64,000 nucleotides of DNA from Fictibacillus phosphorivorans (GCF_001629705.1 NZ_CP015378.1:1240001-1304000); one strand, 5' to 3'; positions 25,458 to 33,591 are shown, counted from the stretch's first letter. The notes: generated by a model from the letters alone, not told the origin. Translations and numbers: made by a program.

Positions 25458-25502
25458 GGGTCTGACCCCAGACAAATACAAATTGTACGAATTTGTATTT
25501 GT
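25457..25502. repeat. GGGGTCTGACCCC repeat with A/T hairpin tail (locus 1)
   Basis: The 13-bp palindrome at 25457-25469 starts on the G of the TAG stop of the preceding gene. After three bases comes a 13-bp inverted repeat (ACAAATACAAATT at 25472 with AATTTGTATTTGT at 25490). The same two-part structure occurs at 44217. Confidence 0.85.
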
Positions 25503-25631
25503 CAGAAGTACAAACTTAAATACTTTCCATTAGCAAATCTATTTACCTACCAATTCTGGCTAGAACAAGCTGCATCTATGCTTGTTTTAGCTTGTTTATT
25601 TATAAAACAGGAAAAAACATGCAAAATAAGT

Positions 25632-25661
25632 TTGACAAACAAGCATGAAACAGCATATGAT
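25632..25661 (+). promoter_or_regulatory. Sigma-A promoter of the DeoR-type regulator
   Basis: TTGACA at 25632-25637 and TATGAT at 25656-25661 with an 18-base spacer, 40 bases before the start codon. The related words AAGCATG and GCATG flank the spacer and could be operator halves. Confidence 0.65.
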
Positions 25662-25701
25662 TAGAGTACCACGTGGAAATAAGAGGTAATGGAGGAAAAA
25701 T

Positions 25702-26499
25702 ATGTTTTCTGAAGAAAGAAGAGAGAAAATTTTAGAAGTGCTTAAGAACGAAGGACGAGTGCTTGCAAAAGAATTATCAGATGCCCTCCAAGTTTCGATT
25801 GATTCTATCCGCCGAGACTTATCATCTCTCGAGGATAACGGGCTGCTTAAACGAACTCATGGTGGCGCGATTCCTGTAACAGAAGTAAACAAAGGACCTT
25901 CACCAAACGAAGTTCGTTTTGGAGAAGGATCAAAGTATGAGAAAGCCATTGCGAAGGAAGCGATAAAGTACATTAAAGAAAACGATACTATATTCCTGAG
26001 TGGTGGAGGTATGCACCATGAGATTGTAAAGCATCTTCCTCAGTACCGATTAACAGTTGTGACCAACTCGCTCGCAACTGCTGATGCCCTTCGCGAGAAA
26101 GATAACATCGACCTTTATATGGTCGGTGGAAAAGTAAAAAAATCAGGCAATATGACGGATGCCTTAGTAACCAATCTCATCAGTCAATATTCTTTTGATG
26201 TTTCATTTGCGACAGGTGGCGGGATCTCCGAAAGAGGGATAAGTACGGCAACGCCAGAAGTAGCTGCTTTTATGAGTGCTGTTGAAAAGGTCTCTCGTAA
26301 AGTCGTTGGTGTATTTCCTCATTACAAAATAGGAGTTAACGCTTTTGCGAAAGTTGGTCCTGTTACGAACGTAGATGTTGTTATCACAGATGATGATGCA
26401 CCGAGAGATCATCTATCAGCTATTGAACAACAAGGAGTTTCTGTCGTTATTGCTCATTCAAATTTTAGCCATGAGCAGCCAGCTTCAAAAACAGAATAA
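25702..26499 (+). CDS. DeoR/GlpR family transcriptional regulator
   Basis: A 265-residue repressor with an N-terminal winged helix (ERREKILEVLKNEGRVLAKE, then the recognition segment VSIDSIRRDLSSLEDNGLLKRTHGGA) and a C-terminal DeoR sensor domain of the sugar-isomerase fold, including FLSGGGMHHEIV and VTNSLATADAL. The usual DSGTT-type phosphate loop is here LSGGGMH, so the ligand may differ from the common phosphosugars. No sugar operon is adjacent, which is unusual; targets are elsewhere or it regulates itself. ATG follows GGAGG. Confidence 0.92.
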   Translation: MFSEERREKILEVLKNEGRVLAKELSDALQVSIDSIRRDLSSLEDNGLLKRTHGGAIPVTEVNKGPSPNEVRFGEGSKYEKAIAKEAIKYIKENDTIFLSGGGMHHEIVKHLPQYRLTVVTNSLATADALREKDNIDLYMVGGKVKKSGNMTDALVTNLISQYSFDVSFATGGGISERGISTATPEVAAFMSAVEKVSRKVVGVFPHYKIGVNAFAKVGPVTNVDVVITDDDAPRDHLSAIEQQGVSVVIAHSNFSHEQPASKTE

Positions 26500-26513
26500 T
26501 TTCCATAAACAAG

Positions 26514-26542
26514 AAAAAGACCTCCGGTGTGGAGGTCTTTTT
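26514..26542 (+). terminator. Terminator of the DeoR-type gene
   Basis: A 12-bp stem AAAAAGACCTCC / GGAGGTCTTTTT with a 5-base loop. The next 250 bases hold no convincing gene; a near-palindrome TGTCAGATTATATGACA lies near 26698. Confidence 0.9.
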
Positions 26543-26794
26543 ATCATTCGTTCATCTTTAGGGATAGACTCTCCGAACTCTGAAGATAAAAACACGAGAG
26601 GTCCACCAGTTTCTATTGATCCATTCTTTAACCCTAGTAAGTTGAACTCAAGATTAGATTTAGTGGTTTAAGAAAGGGCAAATATCTATAAAATAGTGTC
26701 AGATTATATGACACATCAAATGTTCTAGTGGACAGATTATCTTATCCTTAAGACAGAGGGTGGTTCAGAGAATCAATTTCGAAATGAGGTGAAC

Positions 26795-26971
26795 ATGATG
26801 CTGCATTCTTCTCATTTTTCATCAGAAGAAAAGCTTATGATTCGTGAACTGAAGAATAAGATAAGGAAAGAATCAAATGTAAAAGAAAAAAAGGAGCTTG
26901 AACGCCAGCTCAATCGTCTTATTGAAAAAGCTTTCATAAAAAAACAGTTATTACGAAGAAAGGATCTATAA
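26795..26971 (+). CDS. Hypothetical small basic helical protein, 58 aa
   Basis: The sequence is almost wholly charged helix: SSEEKLMIRELKNKIRKES and KEKKELERQLNRLIEKAF, ending KKQLLRRKDL. Heptad spacing of leucines suggests a coiled coil. No family recognised. A GAGGTGA site lies 4-5 bases before the ATG at 26795; another ATG follows directly. Short and unconfirmed. Confidence 0.5.
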   Translation: MMLHSSHFSSEEKLMIRELKNKIRKESNVKEKKELERQLNRLIEKAFIKKQLLRRKDL

Positions 26972-27067
26972 ACTGTATCAATCTTTAGAACCACATTTTA
27001 AAAAAACTGAATTAACTGTCTTTTTTTATAGTAGTGTCATTCTATTGATGTATATGTTAAAGTGACA

Positions 27068-27247
27068 ATGGTCTTTTCCAGGTGGATATATCTATTTGTT
27101 ATTTTTGCGATCCTAGGGTCTTTGTATATTGTAGTCTCAACGATAATCAACGATCCTCTGGATTGTTTTACAGCGATTTTTATTACAATTGCGGGACTTC
27201 CCGTATACTATTGGCTAGGGCGTAATCGAAAACAAGACTCCTTTTAG
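27068..27247 (+). CDS. Small two-helix membrane protein, permease-tail-like
   Basis: A 59-residue product with two hydrophobic helices (about residues 6-26 and 33-48) joined by IINDPLDC. The order STIINDPLDCFTAIFITIAG then LPVYYWLGRNRK resembles the last two helices of APC-family amino acid permeases (a DP turn and the GLPVYY end). It may be the remnant of a permease or a small protein in its own right. The start is weakly supported (GTG at 27062 or ATG at 27068, poor ribosome binding site). A terminator follows. Confidence 0.5.
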   Translation: MVFSRWIYLFVIFAILGSLYIVVSTIINDPLDCFTAIFITIAGLPVYYWLGRNRKQDSF

Positions 27248-27260
27248 AGAGGGTCTTGTT
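27231..27260 (+). terminator. Terminator
   Basis: A 10-bp stem (AACAAGACTC / GGGTCTTGTT with a G-T pair) overlapping the gene end, then seven T. Confidence 0.8.
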
Positions 27261-27274
27261 TTTTTATAGAATAA

Positions 27275-27300
27275 AACCCACCTGACGCATCAGGTGGGTT
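27275..27300 (-). terminator. Terminator of the SEC-C gene
   Basis: A 10-bp stem AACCCACCTG / CAGGTGGGTT with a 6-base loop; T-rich on the minus strand. Confidence 0.88.
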
Positions 27301-27313
27301 AGTGTAAAAGATA

Positions 27314-28342
27314 TTATACGCTTAAAAGTTCTTTCATCTCACGATATCGTGAGGAAAGACTAGCAGGTGAAACACCATATTTTTTAGCTGTTTCTGCTTG
27401 AGTAGAAGCGATTCCTCGAATATCTTTTGATACGAGATAATCAAGGGCAGCCGCGTAAATTTCTTCTTTACGAATAGCTGGTTTGCTTTCAGTAACATAC
27501 TCACTCCAAAGCTTTTCTGCTTCTTCTACAACTTCTGTTTCGGCATTCGCTTTAACAAGTTCAGTTACAGCGTTGTATTTTTCGTCTTTTAAATCTGTTA
27601 CTTCTTCTGCTTTTTCTACTTTAGTAGAAGTAGTGTCTGTTGCTTTATTCTCAGGTTGAGATTGAGGAACACCAGCACTTATATCGATTAAAGCGAGCTG
27701 AAGAACAGCAGGGAATTCGTTCTTGAAGGTAACTTTTGGATCTTGTTGAGGCTGAATCTTTTCTATCGCTGCTTTTAAAGGCGGTAGTTCAGTCATCGGC
27801 ATCTCTACGTATCCAACATAAAACTCATGGTTGATTCCGTTTGAAACGAGTGTTCCAAGAAGAGCACTTTCTGTTTTGGGCTTTTCAGCAGCATTGATCG
27901 TTACATCATACACGGCTTCTGTCCAAATATCCTGAACGGTAAAGATGAATCCAGTTTTTTGCTCTAAAACTTTATAAAGGGATGGTGCAGCTGTTGTCCA
28001 GCCAGCTAGAATTTCCGCTACTTCTGGTTTAACAGAATCCTTCACTTTTTCTACATAAAGCTGAACAGGTGTCTTATCGTCCTTTATCTCTGAGCAGAAT
28101 ATCTCCCAACAAACCGCAATGTTTGCGTATGTTTGCTCTTGCTCTTTAGCAACAGGGTGCTTTTTAACATACTTAGAAGTACGTGCAGCTAAATCCTGTT
28201 GATAGTTCTCTAGGGCATATTTGATGAGTCCTTCTTGATGAAAGGATACTTCACGTGTTTGCTCTTCTTTATGTAAGCAACATTTTTTATATTTTTTTCC
28301 GCTGCCACAATAGCACGGATCATTTCTTCCTATCATTGACAT
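27314..28342 (-). CDS. SEC-C zinc-motif protein with C-terminal HTH-like segment
   Basis: The 342-residue product begins MSMIGRNDPCYCGSGKKYKK and ends the motif with CC, a full SEC-C zinc site (CxC-x8-CC) as found at the C-terminus of SecA. A helical domain (about 40-215) follows, then a disordered low-complexity linker (TDTTSTKVEKAEEVTD) and a C-terminal helical piece whose end, STQAETAKKYGVSPASLSSR, reads as a helix-turn-helix. The N-terminal position of SEC-C plus an HTH suggests a regulator or adaptor rather than a secretion factor. ATG 28342 follows GGAGGAAT. Confidence 0.85.
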   Translation of the reverse strand: MSMIGRNDPCYCGSGKKYKKCCLHKEEQTREVSFHQEGLIKYALENYQQDLAARTSKYVKKHPVAKEQEQTYANIAVCWEIFCSEIKDDKTPVQLYVEKVKDSVKPEVAEILAGWTTAAPSLYKVLEQKTGFIFTVQDIWTEAVYDVTINAAEKPKTESALLGTLVSNGINHEFYVGYVEMPMTELPPLKAAIEKIQPQQDPKVTFKNEFPAVLQLALIDISAGVPQSQPENKATDTTSTKVEKAEEVTDLKDEKYNAVTELVKANAETEVVEEAEKLWSEYVTESKPAIRKEEIYAAALDYLVSKDIRGIASTQAETAKKYGVSPASLSSRYREMKELLSV

Positions 28343-28536
28343 GCTATTCCTCCAGTAAACCACTTACTTATCCTGTACATACTAGCATAAATCGGTTTTT
28401 TTTCAAACTACAAATCATCAGACACTATTTTATCATAAAAATGTCGCAGAAAAAATCATTCAATAGGTTGGTTTTTTTGGGAACTGAAACCTTTTTCTTG
28501 TAAAAAGCGTCTAAGCGAAAAAGGGAGAATTACGAT

Positions 28537-29442
28537 ATGTGGAAGAGATGGAAATTGTGGGTATTTATTGCGGCGCTTTTGTTGAGTGCTTGTAGCAATG
28601 ACAGCAGTTCAAAAAGTGATAAAGCTGTTGACCAGGATAGCGGCAGCAAATCAGAAGCAAAAATGGACTCCTCTACAGAAGAAAGTAAAAGTGCTGAATC
28701 AGAAAAAGGAAAAGAAGCGCAACAAATGAAGAGCGAAAGAAAAGTGATCTACCACGCTGATATGGAGATCACGGTGGATACATTACAAACTTCGATGGAA
28801 TCCGTTCGGAAAAAAGTAGAGATATTAGGCGGATATATGGTTGAGTCGAACACGAGTACAGGAGAGAAAGATTATCAATCTGGTGTTATGGTTGTTCGTG
28901 TTCCGATGAAAAGTTTTCGTCCTTTCTTAGATGATGTTAGAAGTTTAAGTAAAGGTACTCCACAGGAAAATATTCGTGGGGAAGATGTTACAGAAGAATA
29001 TGTAGATTTATCTTCACGTTTAAAAGCCAAACAACAGGTGAGAGAACGACTTGAAGCTTTTATGAAGAATGCACAGAAAACAGAAGATCTGTTAAAGATA
29101 TCGGGTGATCTGGCTGCAGTTCAAGAAGAAATCGAGCAAGTTGAGGGCCGTTTGAATTTTTTACAAAACCAAAGTGATTATTCGACAGTTACGATACAAT
29201 TTGAAGTGAAAAATTTAAAAGCAGAAGAACTTCAAACCGAAGGCTTAAATACGTGGGCAAAAACGAAGGTCCTTTTTATGGATACGGTGAACTTTTTAAT
29301 GTCTGCTCTATCTTTTGTTGTAGTGAGTTTATTGGGCCTTGCGCCGATCTGGGTGATCGTAGCCATTGTGGTTTATGTGTGGTGGCTAAAGCGGAAAAAA
29401 GAGCAAAAGAAAAAGCCGGAATCACCGACAACTTTGACGTAA
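28537..29442 (+). CDS. DUF4349 lipoprotein
   Basis: This 301-residue protein has a lipoprotein signal peptide ending in the lipobox LLSAC (cysteine near residue 19), a serine/lysine/glutamate-rich linker (about 22-65), a DUF4349 domain starting RKVIYHADMEITVDTLQTSM and containing LGGYMVESN and VRVPMKSF, a long coiled coil (RLKAKQQVRERLEAFMKN onward), and a C-terminal membrane helix (about 255-285) followed by a basic tail. The family is anchored outside the membrane; function unknown. AAAGGGAG precedes the ATG. Confidence 0.92.
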   Translation: MWKRWKLWVFIAALLLSACSNDSSSKSDKAVDQDSGSKSEAKMDSSTEESKSAESEKGKEAQQMKSERKVIYHADMEITVDTLQTSMESVRKKVEILGGYMVESNTSTGEKDYQSGVMVVRVPMKSFRPFLDDVRSLSKGTPQENIRGEDVTEEYVDLSSRLKAKQQVRERLEAFMKNAQKTEDLLKISGDLAAVQEEIEQVEGRLNFLQNQSDYSTVTIQFEVKNLKAEELQTEGLNTWAKTKVLFMDTVNFLMSALSFVVVSLLGLAPIWVIVAIVVYVWWLKRKKEQKKKPESPTTLT

Positions 29443-29478
29443 ATATACCTTTTAACTTGTCAGTAATGGGGACGTCAG

Positions 29479-29528
29479 AAACACCCTCTGCAGCACGGAA
29501 GATTCCTCCGTTGGCTGAAAGGGTGTTT
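29479..29528 (+). terminator. Long hairpin, likely terminator of the lipoprotein gene
   Basis: Outer stem AAACACCCT / AGGGTGTTT with a nested ACGGA / TCCGT inner stem. T-run is short, so less certain. Confidence 0.5.
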
Positions 29529-29571
29529 TAGCTTTTACGGCACCTTTTCTATCGGTGTGCCTCTAAAAGCA

Positions 29572-29802
29572 CTAACTGAGAAACGCTTTGTACTCTGCGC
29601 TTAATTTCATAAATCGTTCTTTATCTTTTGTATCCAAGGCAATGTCGATTTCTCTTTCGTAATACGCTTTGTAATAATTGTGAAGGGCCTCATCTAGTAC
29701 CATTTGGGCAATAAGGCTGAAGGCAAATGGGTCTCTTTTTTGTTGTTTGTACTGCACCATTTCATTTTGGTTCTTGTTAAAAGAAGCATTTTTGTCTTTC
29801 AT
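29572..29802 (-). CDS. IDEAL domain protein
   Basis: A 76-residue protein. The C-terminal half has the IDEAL domain: SLIAQMVLDEALHNYYKAYY, then EREIDIALDTKDKERF with the EIDIAL equivalent of the name-giving IDEAL motif. Such proteins are small Bacillus-specific factors; in B. subtilis the domain occurs in YpiB- and ComK-regulatory-type proteins, and its role is protein-protein contact. The N-terminus (KNASFNKNQNEMVQYKQQKR) is disordered. ATG follows AAGGAGGG. Confidence 0.88.
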   Translation of the reverse strand: MKDKNASFNKNQNEMVQYKQQKRDPFAFSLIAQMVLDEALHNYYKAYYEREIDIALDTKDKERFMKLSAEYKAFLS

Positions 29803-30123
29803 CCTGTTTCCCTCCTTATATTATCTCCCTATCCAATTAACCTTTTATGTTTCTAGGTTTCTACTAGTATACTGAGCAAGATGCCTAATGACAACCATTT
29901 TGTTTGAAAATTCAGAAAAAATTTCTTTATTGCTTCTAAAGTACCTTCTTTTCACCACCTTATGGGAAAAATGTTAATGATTTGTCATTTTTATTTCTGG
30001 GTTACATCATTTTGTTACAATTGTTTAATTTCTATGTTTTTTATGTTGTAATTCTGTGTTAGTTATTATTTCCCCGTATTTAAAGAGGGTTAAACTTTTT
30101 GAAACCGACAAAGCTAAAAAATA

Positions 30124-30153
30124 TTGACATTATTGTTTATGTATGAGTAGGAT
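30124..30153 (+). promoter_or_regulatory. Promoter of the thiamine operon
   Basis: TTGACA at 30124-30129 and TAGGAT at 30148-30153 with an 18-base spacer, just upstream of the TPP riboswitch. The rest of the gap from 29803 is AT-rich and shows nothing else. Confidence 0.6.
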
Positions 30154-30175
30154 TGTGTTAACTCAATATTGTCAT

Positions 30176-30264
30176 TTCGCTAGGGGCGCTTATTTAAGCT
30201 GAGAGAAGGTTATACTTTCGACCCTTTGAACCTGATCCAGTTCATACTGGCGTAGGGAAGCGGT
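30176..30264 (+). ncRNA. TPP riboswitch (THI box)
   Basis: The leader carries the conserved thiamine pyrophosphate aptamer elements in order: GGGGCGCTTATTTAAG, CTGAGA at 30199-30204, ACCCTTTGAACCTGATC, and GGCGTAGGGAAGC closing the outer stem. It lies 100-190 bases before thiD. TPP binding should favour the terminator that follows and lower expression of thiD-thiM-thiE-thiW. Confidence 0.95.
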
Positions 30265-30301
30265 GTGGATCTATTACAGTTTCCTTTATGATATGAAATG
30301 T

Positions 30302-30331
30302 AAAGCCACCCGCTAATGAGCGGGTGGCTTT
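30302..30331 (+). terminator. Riboswitch-controlled terminator
   Basis: A 13-bp perfect stem AAAGCCACCCGCT / AGCGGGTGGCTTT with a 4-base loop and T-run, between aptamer and thiD. Confidence 0.92.
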
Positions 30332-30362
30332 TTTTGTATAGGATTTTAGGAGGTATTAAGAT

Positions 30363-31187
30363 ATGGAAAAATTGACAGAGGTGAGTAAAGCCCTTACGAT
30401 CGCTGGGTCAGACAGTGGCGGTGGTGCTGGCATTCAGGCTGATTTAAAAACGTTCCAGGAATTCGGTGTTTACGGGATGTCGGTTCTTACGGCGGTCACT
30501 GCACAGAATACGACAGGTGTCCAAGGAATATTTCCAGTCCCAATTGAAGGTTTAGAAGCTCAGTTAGAGTCAATAGGAGCTGATTTGACACCTGATGCAG
30601 TTAAGACAGGAATGCTTTTTTCAAGTGAGTATATCGAAAGAACGGCCTATATGATAAAGAAGTTCCAATGGAAAAACGTCGTGGTCGATCCAGTGATGAT
30701 TGCAAAAGGAGGGGCTACCTTGTTAGGAGAAGATGCACTTCAAGCGATGAAAGCCTATATGCTGCCACTCGCAAAAATTGTCACACCTAACATTCCTGAA
30801 GCCGAAGCGCTCACAGGAATAAAGATAGACTGCAGTGAAGCAAGAGAAGAAGCGGCGAGGGTTTTGTATGAAGCTGGTGCTGATCATGTGGTAGTTAAGG
30901 GTGGACACTTTGGAAATGGTGAATATGTATCAGACCTGGTCTTTAATGGAATAGAAATGATCGAACTTATAGAAAAGCGAATTCAAACGAAAAATACACA
31001 TGGAACTGGCTGTACGTTTTCGGCGGCTTTAGCGGCAGAGCTTGCTTCTGGTAAAAAGATAGAGAATGCGATAGTGCATGCAAAAAAATATATACAAACC
31101 GCTATTGAACACGGAATCGATGTTGGTTCAGGTCATGGACCGGTCAATCATTTTGCTTATAGGAGAGTTGCACATGAACAATACTAG
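30363..31187 (+). CDS. thiD: Hydroxymethylpyrimidine/phosphomethylpyrimidine kinase ThiD
   Basis: A 274-residue ribokinase-fold enzyme. It shows ALTIAGSDSGGGAGIQADLK at the N-terminus, VKTGMLFSSEYIE, VVDPVMIAKGGATLL, TPNIPEAEALTG and the C-terminal anion hole TKNTHGTGCTFSAALAA. It phosphorylates HMP to HMP-P and HMP-PP for thiamine synthesis or salvage in the cytoplasm. GGAGGTATTAAGAT precedes the ATG. It is the first gene after the TPP riboswitch, and its end overlaps the start of thiM by 14 bases. Confidence 0.95.
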   Translation: MEKLTEVSKALTIAGSDSGGGAGIQADLKTFQEFGVYGMSVLTAVTAQNTTGVQGIFPVPIEGLEAQLESIGADLTPDAVKTGMLFSSEYIERTAYMIKKFQWKNVVVDPVMIAKGGATLLGEDALQAMKAYMLPLAKIVTPNIPEAEALTGIKIDCSEAREEAARVLYEAGADHVVVKGGHFGNGEYVSDLVFNGIEMIELIEKRIQTKNTHGTGCTFSAALAAELASGKKIENAIVHAKKYIQTAIEHGIDVGSGHGPVNHFAYRRVAHEQY

Positions 31188-32076
31188 AATACAAGAATGG
31201 AAAACGTTCGTTTCACAGATTAGGGAAGAAAAGCCACTCATCCATCATATAACGAATAACGTGACGATGAACTTTTTAGCCAATGGTGTTCTCTCAGCGG
31301 GAGGAAGTCCGATGATGGTGCACGATGCACAAGAAGTTGAAGATGCGGTAGGGGCAGCAGATGCGTTAGTGTTGAACATCGGAACATTGGATGGAGCGAC
31401 AGCGGAATCTATGATACTCGCTCTTCGTAAAGCACTACTTGCAGAAGTACCTGTAGTCCTCGATCCAGTAGGAGTAGGCTTATCAGCTTTCAGGCAAGAA
31501 CTTGTAAAGAAAATATTGATAGAATATTCAGAATTAAAGGGGGTCAGACCCCAAACAATTCTGACAATTTGCGGAAACGCTGCTGAGATGCAGTTTTTGG
31601 CTGAAGGTGCATGGGAAGGAAAAGGGGTAGATGGTGATTTGGCTACCTCTGAAGAGGATTTGATCAAGCTTGCAGCGGCTGCAGCGAAGCAAACGGGCTG
31701 TCTTATTGCAATGACAGGAAGGAAGGATGTTATTTCAGATGGTGAACGGGCCATCGTGCTTTCTCATGGAGATCCTATGCTTTCCTATGTTACAGGTACT
31801 GGATGTTTTGCTACCTCAATGGTAGCTCTTTACCAAGCGAATCAAAAACAAGAACTCATAAGTGAAAAAGTTGACCTGCCAGTGTTAGAAAGAACGGCTC
31901 TCGCTATTTTGATGCTTACTAAAGCGGCTGAAGAGGCGGTGAAAACGGCCAAGGGACCTGGAAGCTTTCAACAAAACCTACTTGATCAGCTCTATTGTTT
32001 AGAATCCACATATGAGATATTTCATGAATCAATACAGTGGAAAGAACACGTGCTGAAAGAAGGAGTGAATCGATGA
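31174..32076 (+). CDS. thiM: Hydroxyethylthiazole kinase ThiM, with in-frame repeat insertion
   Basis: A 300-residue thiazole kinase with HHITNNVTMNFLANG, VLNIGTLDG, VVLDPVGVG and the catalytic cysteine in VTGTGCFATS. It phosphorylates hydroxyethylthiazole in thiamine salvage. Two oddities: nine extra codons (KGVRPQTIL, residues 122-130) made from a GGGGTCAGACCCC repeat and its tail, and the family motif IRGN reading ICGN just after, where CGC to TGC would change the arginine. These sit at the nucleotide-binding side of the fold, so activity may be altered; the reading frame is intact. ATG 31174 follows AGGAGAG. Confidence 0.92.
   Translation: MNNTRIQEWKTFVSQIREEKPLIHHITNNVTMNFLANGVLSAGGSPMMVHDAQEVEDAVGAADALVLNIGTLDGATAESMILALRKALLAEVPVVLDPVGVGLSAFRQELVKKILIEYSELKGVRPQTILTICGNAAEMQFLAEGAWEGKGVDGDLATSEEDLIKLAAAAAKQTGCLIAMTGRKDVISDGERAIVLSHGDPMLSYVTGTGCFATSMVALYQANQKQELISEKVDLPVLERTALAILMLTKAAEEAVKTAKGPGSFQQNLLDQLYCLESTYEIFHESIQWKEHVLKEGVNR
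31540..31552. repeat. GGGGTCAGACCCC repeat inside thiM
   Basis: The 13-bp palindrome is read in frame as GVRP. It is followed by AAACAATTCTGACAATT, the type of tail also seen after the degenerate copy at 35236. Compared with the usual ThiM length, 27 bases are extra here. Confidence 0.85.
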
Positions 32077-32747
32077 GAACTCAAGAGAAGTCACGCTTAC
32101 AACAAGATCTATCACTCTATTTTGTAGCAGGAACGATGAACTGCAATTCACCAGATGATTTTTACCGTATTCTGGAGCAAGCGGTCCAAGGAGGAATTAC
32201 CGTTTTTCAGTTTCGTGAAAAAGGTGTTAACTCTTTAAGTGGTCAAAAGAAGTTAGAAATGGCTAAGCTTGCAAAGGATGTATGCCATAAACATGACGTG
32301 CTATTTATCGTGAACGATGATCTAGATTTGATGAAAGCTGTTGATGCAGATGGCCTTCATGTTGGTCAAACAGATGGTAATCTGGCTGATATTCGTAAAG
32401 AAACAGAAGGCAAACTTCTAGGAGTTTCCGCTCATACGCTTGCTGAGGCCGAGGATGCCATCGTACACGGGGCCGATTATATTGGTGCAGGACCAATCTA
32501 TCAAACGAGTACAAAGCCTGATGCGAAGAAACCTGTAGGTGTAGATTTAATCTTAGAACTTCGCAGGAACCAATTGAACATTTCGCTTGTTGGAATCGGT
32601 GGGATTACACTACAAAACGCGAGTGAAGTCATTAAAGCAGGTGCAGATGGTGTAGCCGTTATTTCAGAAATAAGTGGGGCAGTAGATCCTTCTTCCGCTT
32701 CAAGCAACCTGCTTTTTGCTATTCAAACAGCGAAAAGAGAATCGTAA
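32073..32747 (+). CDS. thiE: Thiamine-phosphate synthase ThiE
   Basis: A 224-residue TIM-barrel enzyme joining HMP-PP and thiazole phosphate to thiamine phosphate. Conserved pieces are GGITVFQFREKG, FIVNDDLDLMKAVDADGLHV, GVSAHTLAEA, DYIGAGPIYQTSTKPDA and GGITLQNASEVIKAGADGVAV. ATG 32073 overlaps the thiM stop (ATGA) with AAGGAG upstream, so translation is coupled. The next gene begins directly after its stop. Confidence 0.95.
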   Translation: MRTQEKSRLQQDLSLYFVAGTMNCNSPDDFYRILEQAVQGGITVFQFREKGVNSLSGQKKLEMAKLAKDVCHKHDVLFIVNDDLDLMKAVDADGLHVGQTDGNLADIRKETEGKLLGVSAHTLAEAEDAIVHGADYIGAGPIYQTSTKPDAKKPVGVDLILELRRNQLNISLVGIGGITLQNASEVIKAGADGVAVISEISGAVDPSSASSNLLFAIQTAKRES

Positions 32748-33266
32748 GTGAAGATTTCTGTACAAAAACTTACTCTAATGGCTATGTTGGTCGCGATCGG
32801 GACAATCTGTTCCCATTTGTTTTATATTCCTGCTGGAGTAGCAAAAGCGTTTCCTGTTCAGCATGCGATCAACGTGATGGCTGGTGTGATGCTCGGACCC
32901 ATCCCCGCGGTAATCGTCGCATTTAGTATCGGCTTGCTGCGTAACTTATTTGGAATCGGCTCACTGCTAGCGTTTCCAGGAGGAATGATTGGTGCATTTT
33001 TAGCGGGTTACCTTTATCAAAAAGGAAGAAAATATACGTTCGCACTAATAGGAGAATGGGTTGGGACTGGAATCATAGGAGCTATTATAGCGGTGCCGAT
33101 TGCTTCTATTTTCTTAGCATCAAAAACCGGTGCATTCTTTTTTATCACTCCTTTTTTGGTCAGTTCACTGGTGGGTGGAGTGATTGGATGGGGTGTTCTC
33201 CGTATTCTTCATAAAAATGCTGCAGCAAAAAACTGGCTAGGATCAAACGAAGAAAAATCTCTATGA
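32748..33266 (+). CDS. thiW: ThiW, thiazole-specific ECF transporter S component
   Basis: A 172-residue membrane protein with five to six helices. The sequence MKISVQKLTLMAMLVAIGTI, then AFPVQHAINVMAGVMLGP and FGIGSLLAFPGGMIGAFLAG is the ThiW pattern, an energy-coupling-factor S component predicted to bind the thiazole moiety. The shared EcfAAT module must be encoded elsewhere. It starts at GTG immediately after the thiE stop. The operon thiD-thiM-thiE-thiW has no thiC or thiG, so here it is a salvage route. Confidence 0.92.
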   Translation: MKISVQKLTLMAMLVAIGTICSHLFYIPAGVAKAFPVQHAINVMAGVMLGPIPAVIVAFSIGLLRNLFGIGSLLAFPGGMIGAFLAGYLYQKGRKYTFALIGEWVGTGIIGAIIAVPIASIFLASKTGAFFFITPFLVSSLVGGVIGWGVLRILHKNAAAKNWLGSNEEKSL

Positions 33267-33332
33267 ATTTATGCACCGGATAGGCTCTCACACCGTACAC
33301 TGTACGATCAACCAGTGAATTGGAGGGCCGAT

Positions 33333-33575
33333 ATGATGAAAAAACGTCCAAAACCCTGGGTGTATACAGAGATGGTTCTTATGTTTTTTGGATTGCTTCT
33401 TGCTATTTATAACGGAAAGACATGGGAAAATCCCACCCTGTTATTTTCCATCTTGATGGTGATCTTTATCTTTCGTGCGGTTGAACGGAAAATTTTTAAT
33501 CAAAAAACCGAGTTTTGGTTGAACACAGGGATGGCTATGGTCTTTTTTATTCTTGGAATCTTACCGTTCGTATAA
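33333..33575 (+). CDS. Hypothetical membrane protein, 80 aa
   Basis: Three hydrophobic segments (about residues 13-28, 35-50 and 62-79) separated by charged loops (RAVERKIFNQKTEF). I do not recognise a family. ATG 33333 follows GGAGGG; a second ATG is adjacent. It comes 66 bases after thiW and could be part of that transcript. A hairpin follows at 33592-33622. Confidence 0.6.
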   Translation: MMKKRPKPWVYTEMVLMFFGLLLAIYNGKTWENPTLLFSILMVIFIFRAVERKIFNQKTEFWLNTGMAMVFFILGILPFV

Positions 33576-33591
33576 ACTGAATAATGAGCTA

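Noticed and set aside
26545..26671. Open frame on the + strand ending in SKLNSRLDLVV and an open frame on the opposite strand
   Set aside because: Neither has a start codon with a ribosome binding site; the + frame is a continuation from an alternative frame of the DeoR-type gene through its terminator.
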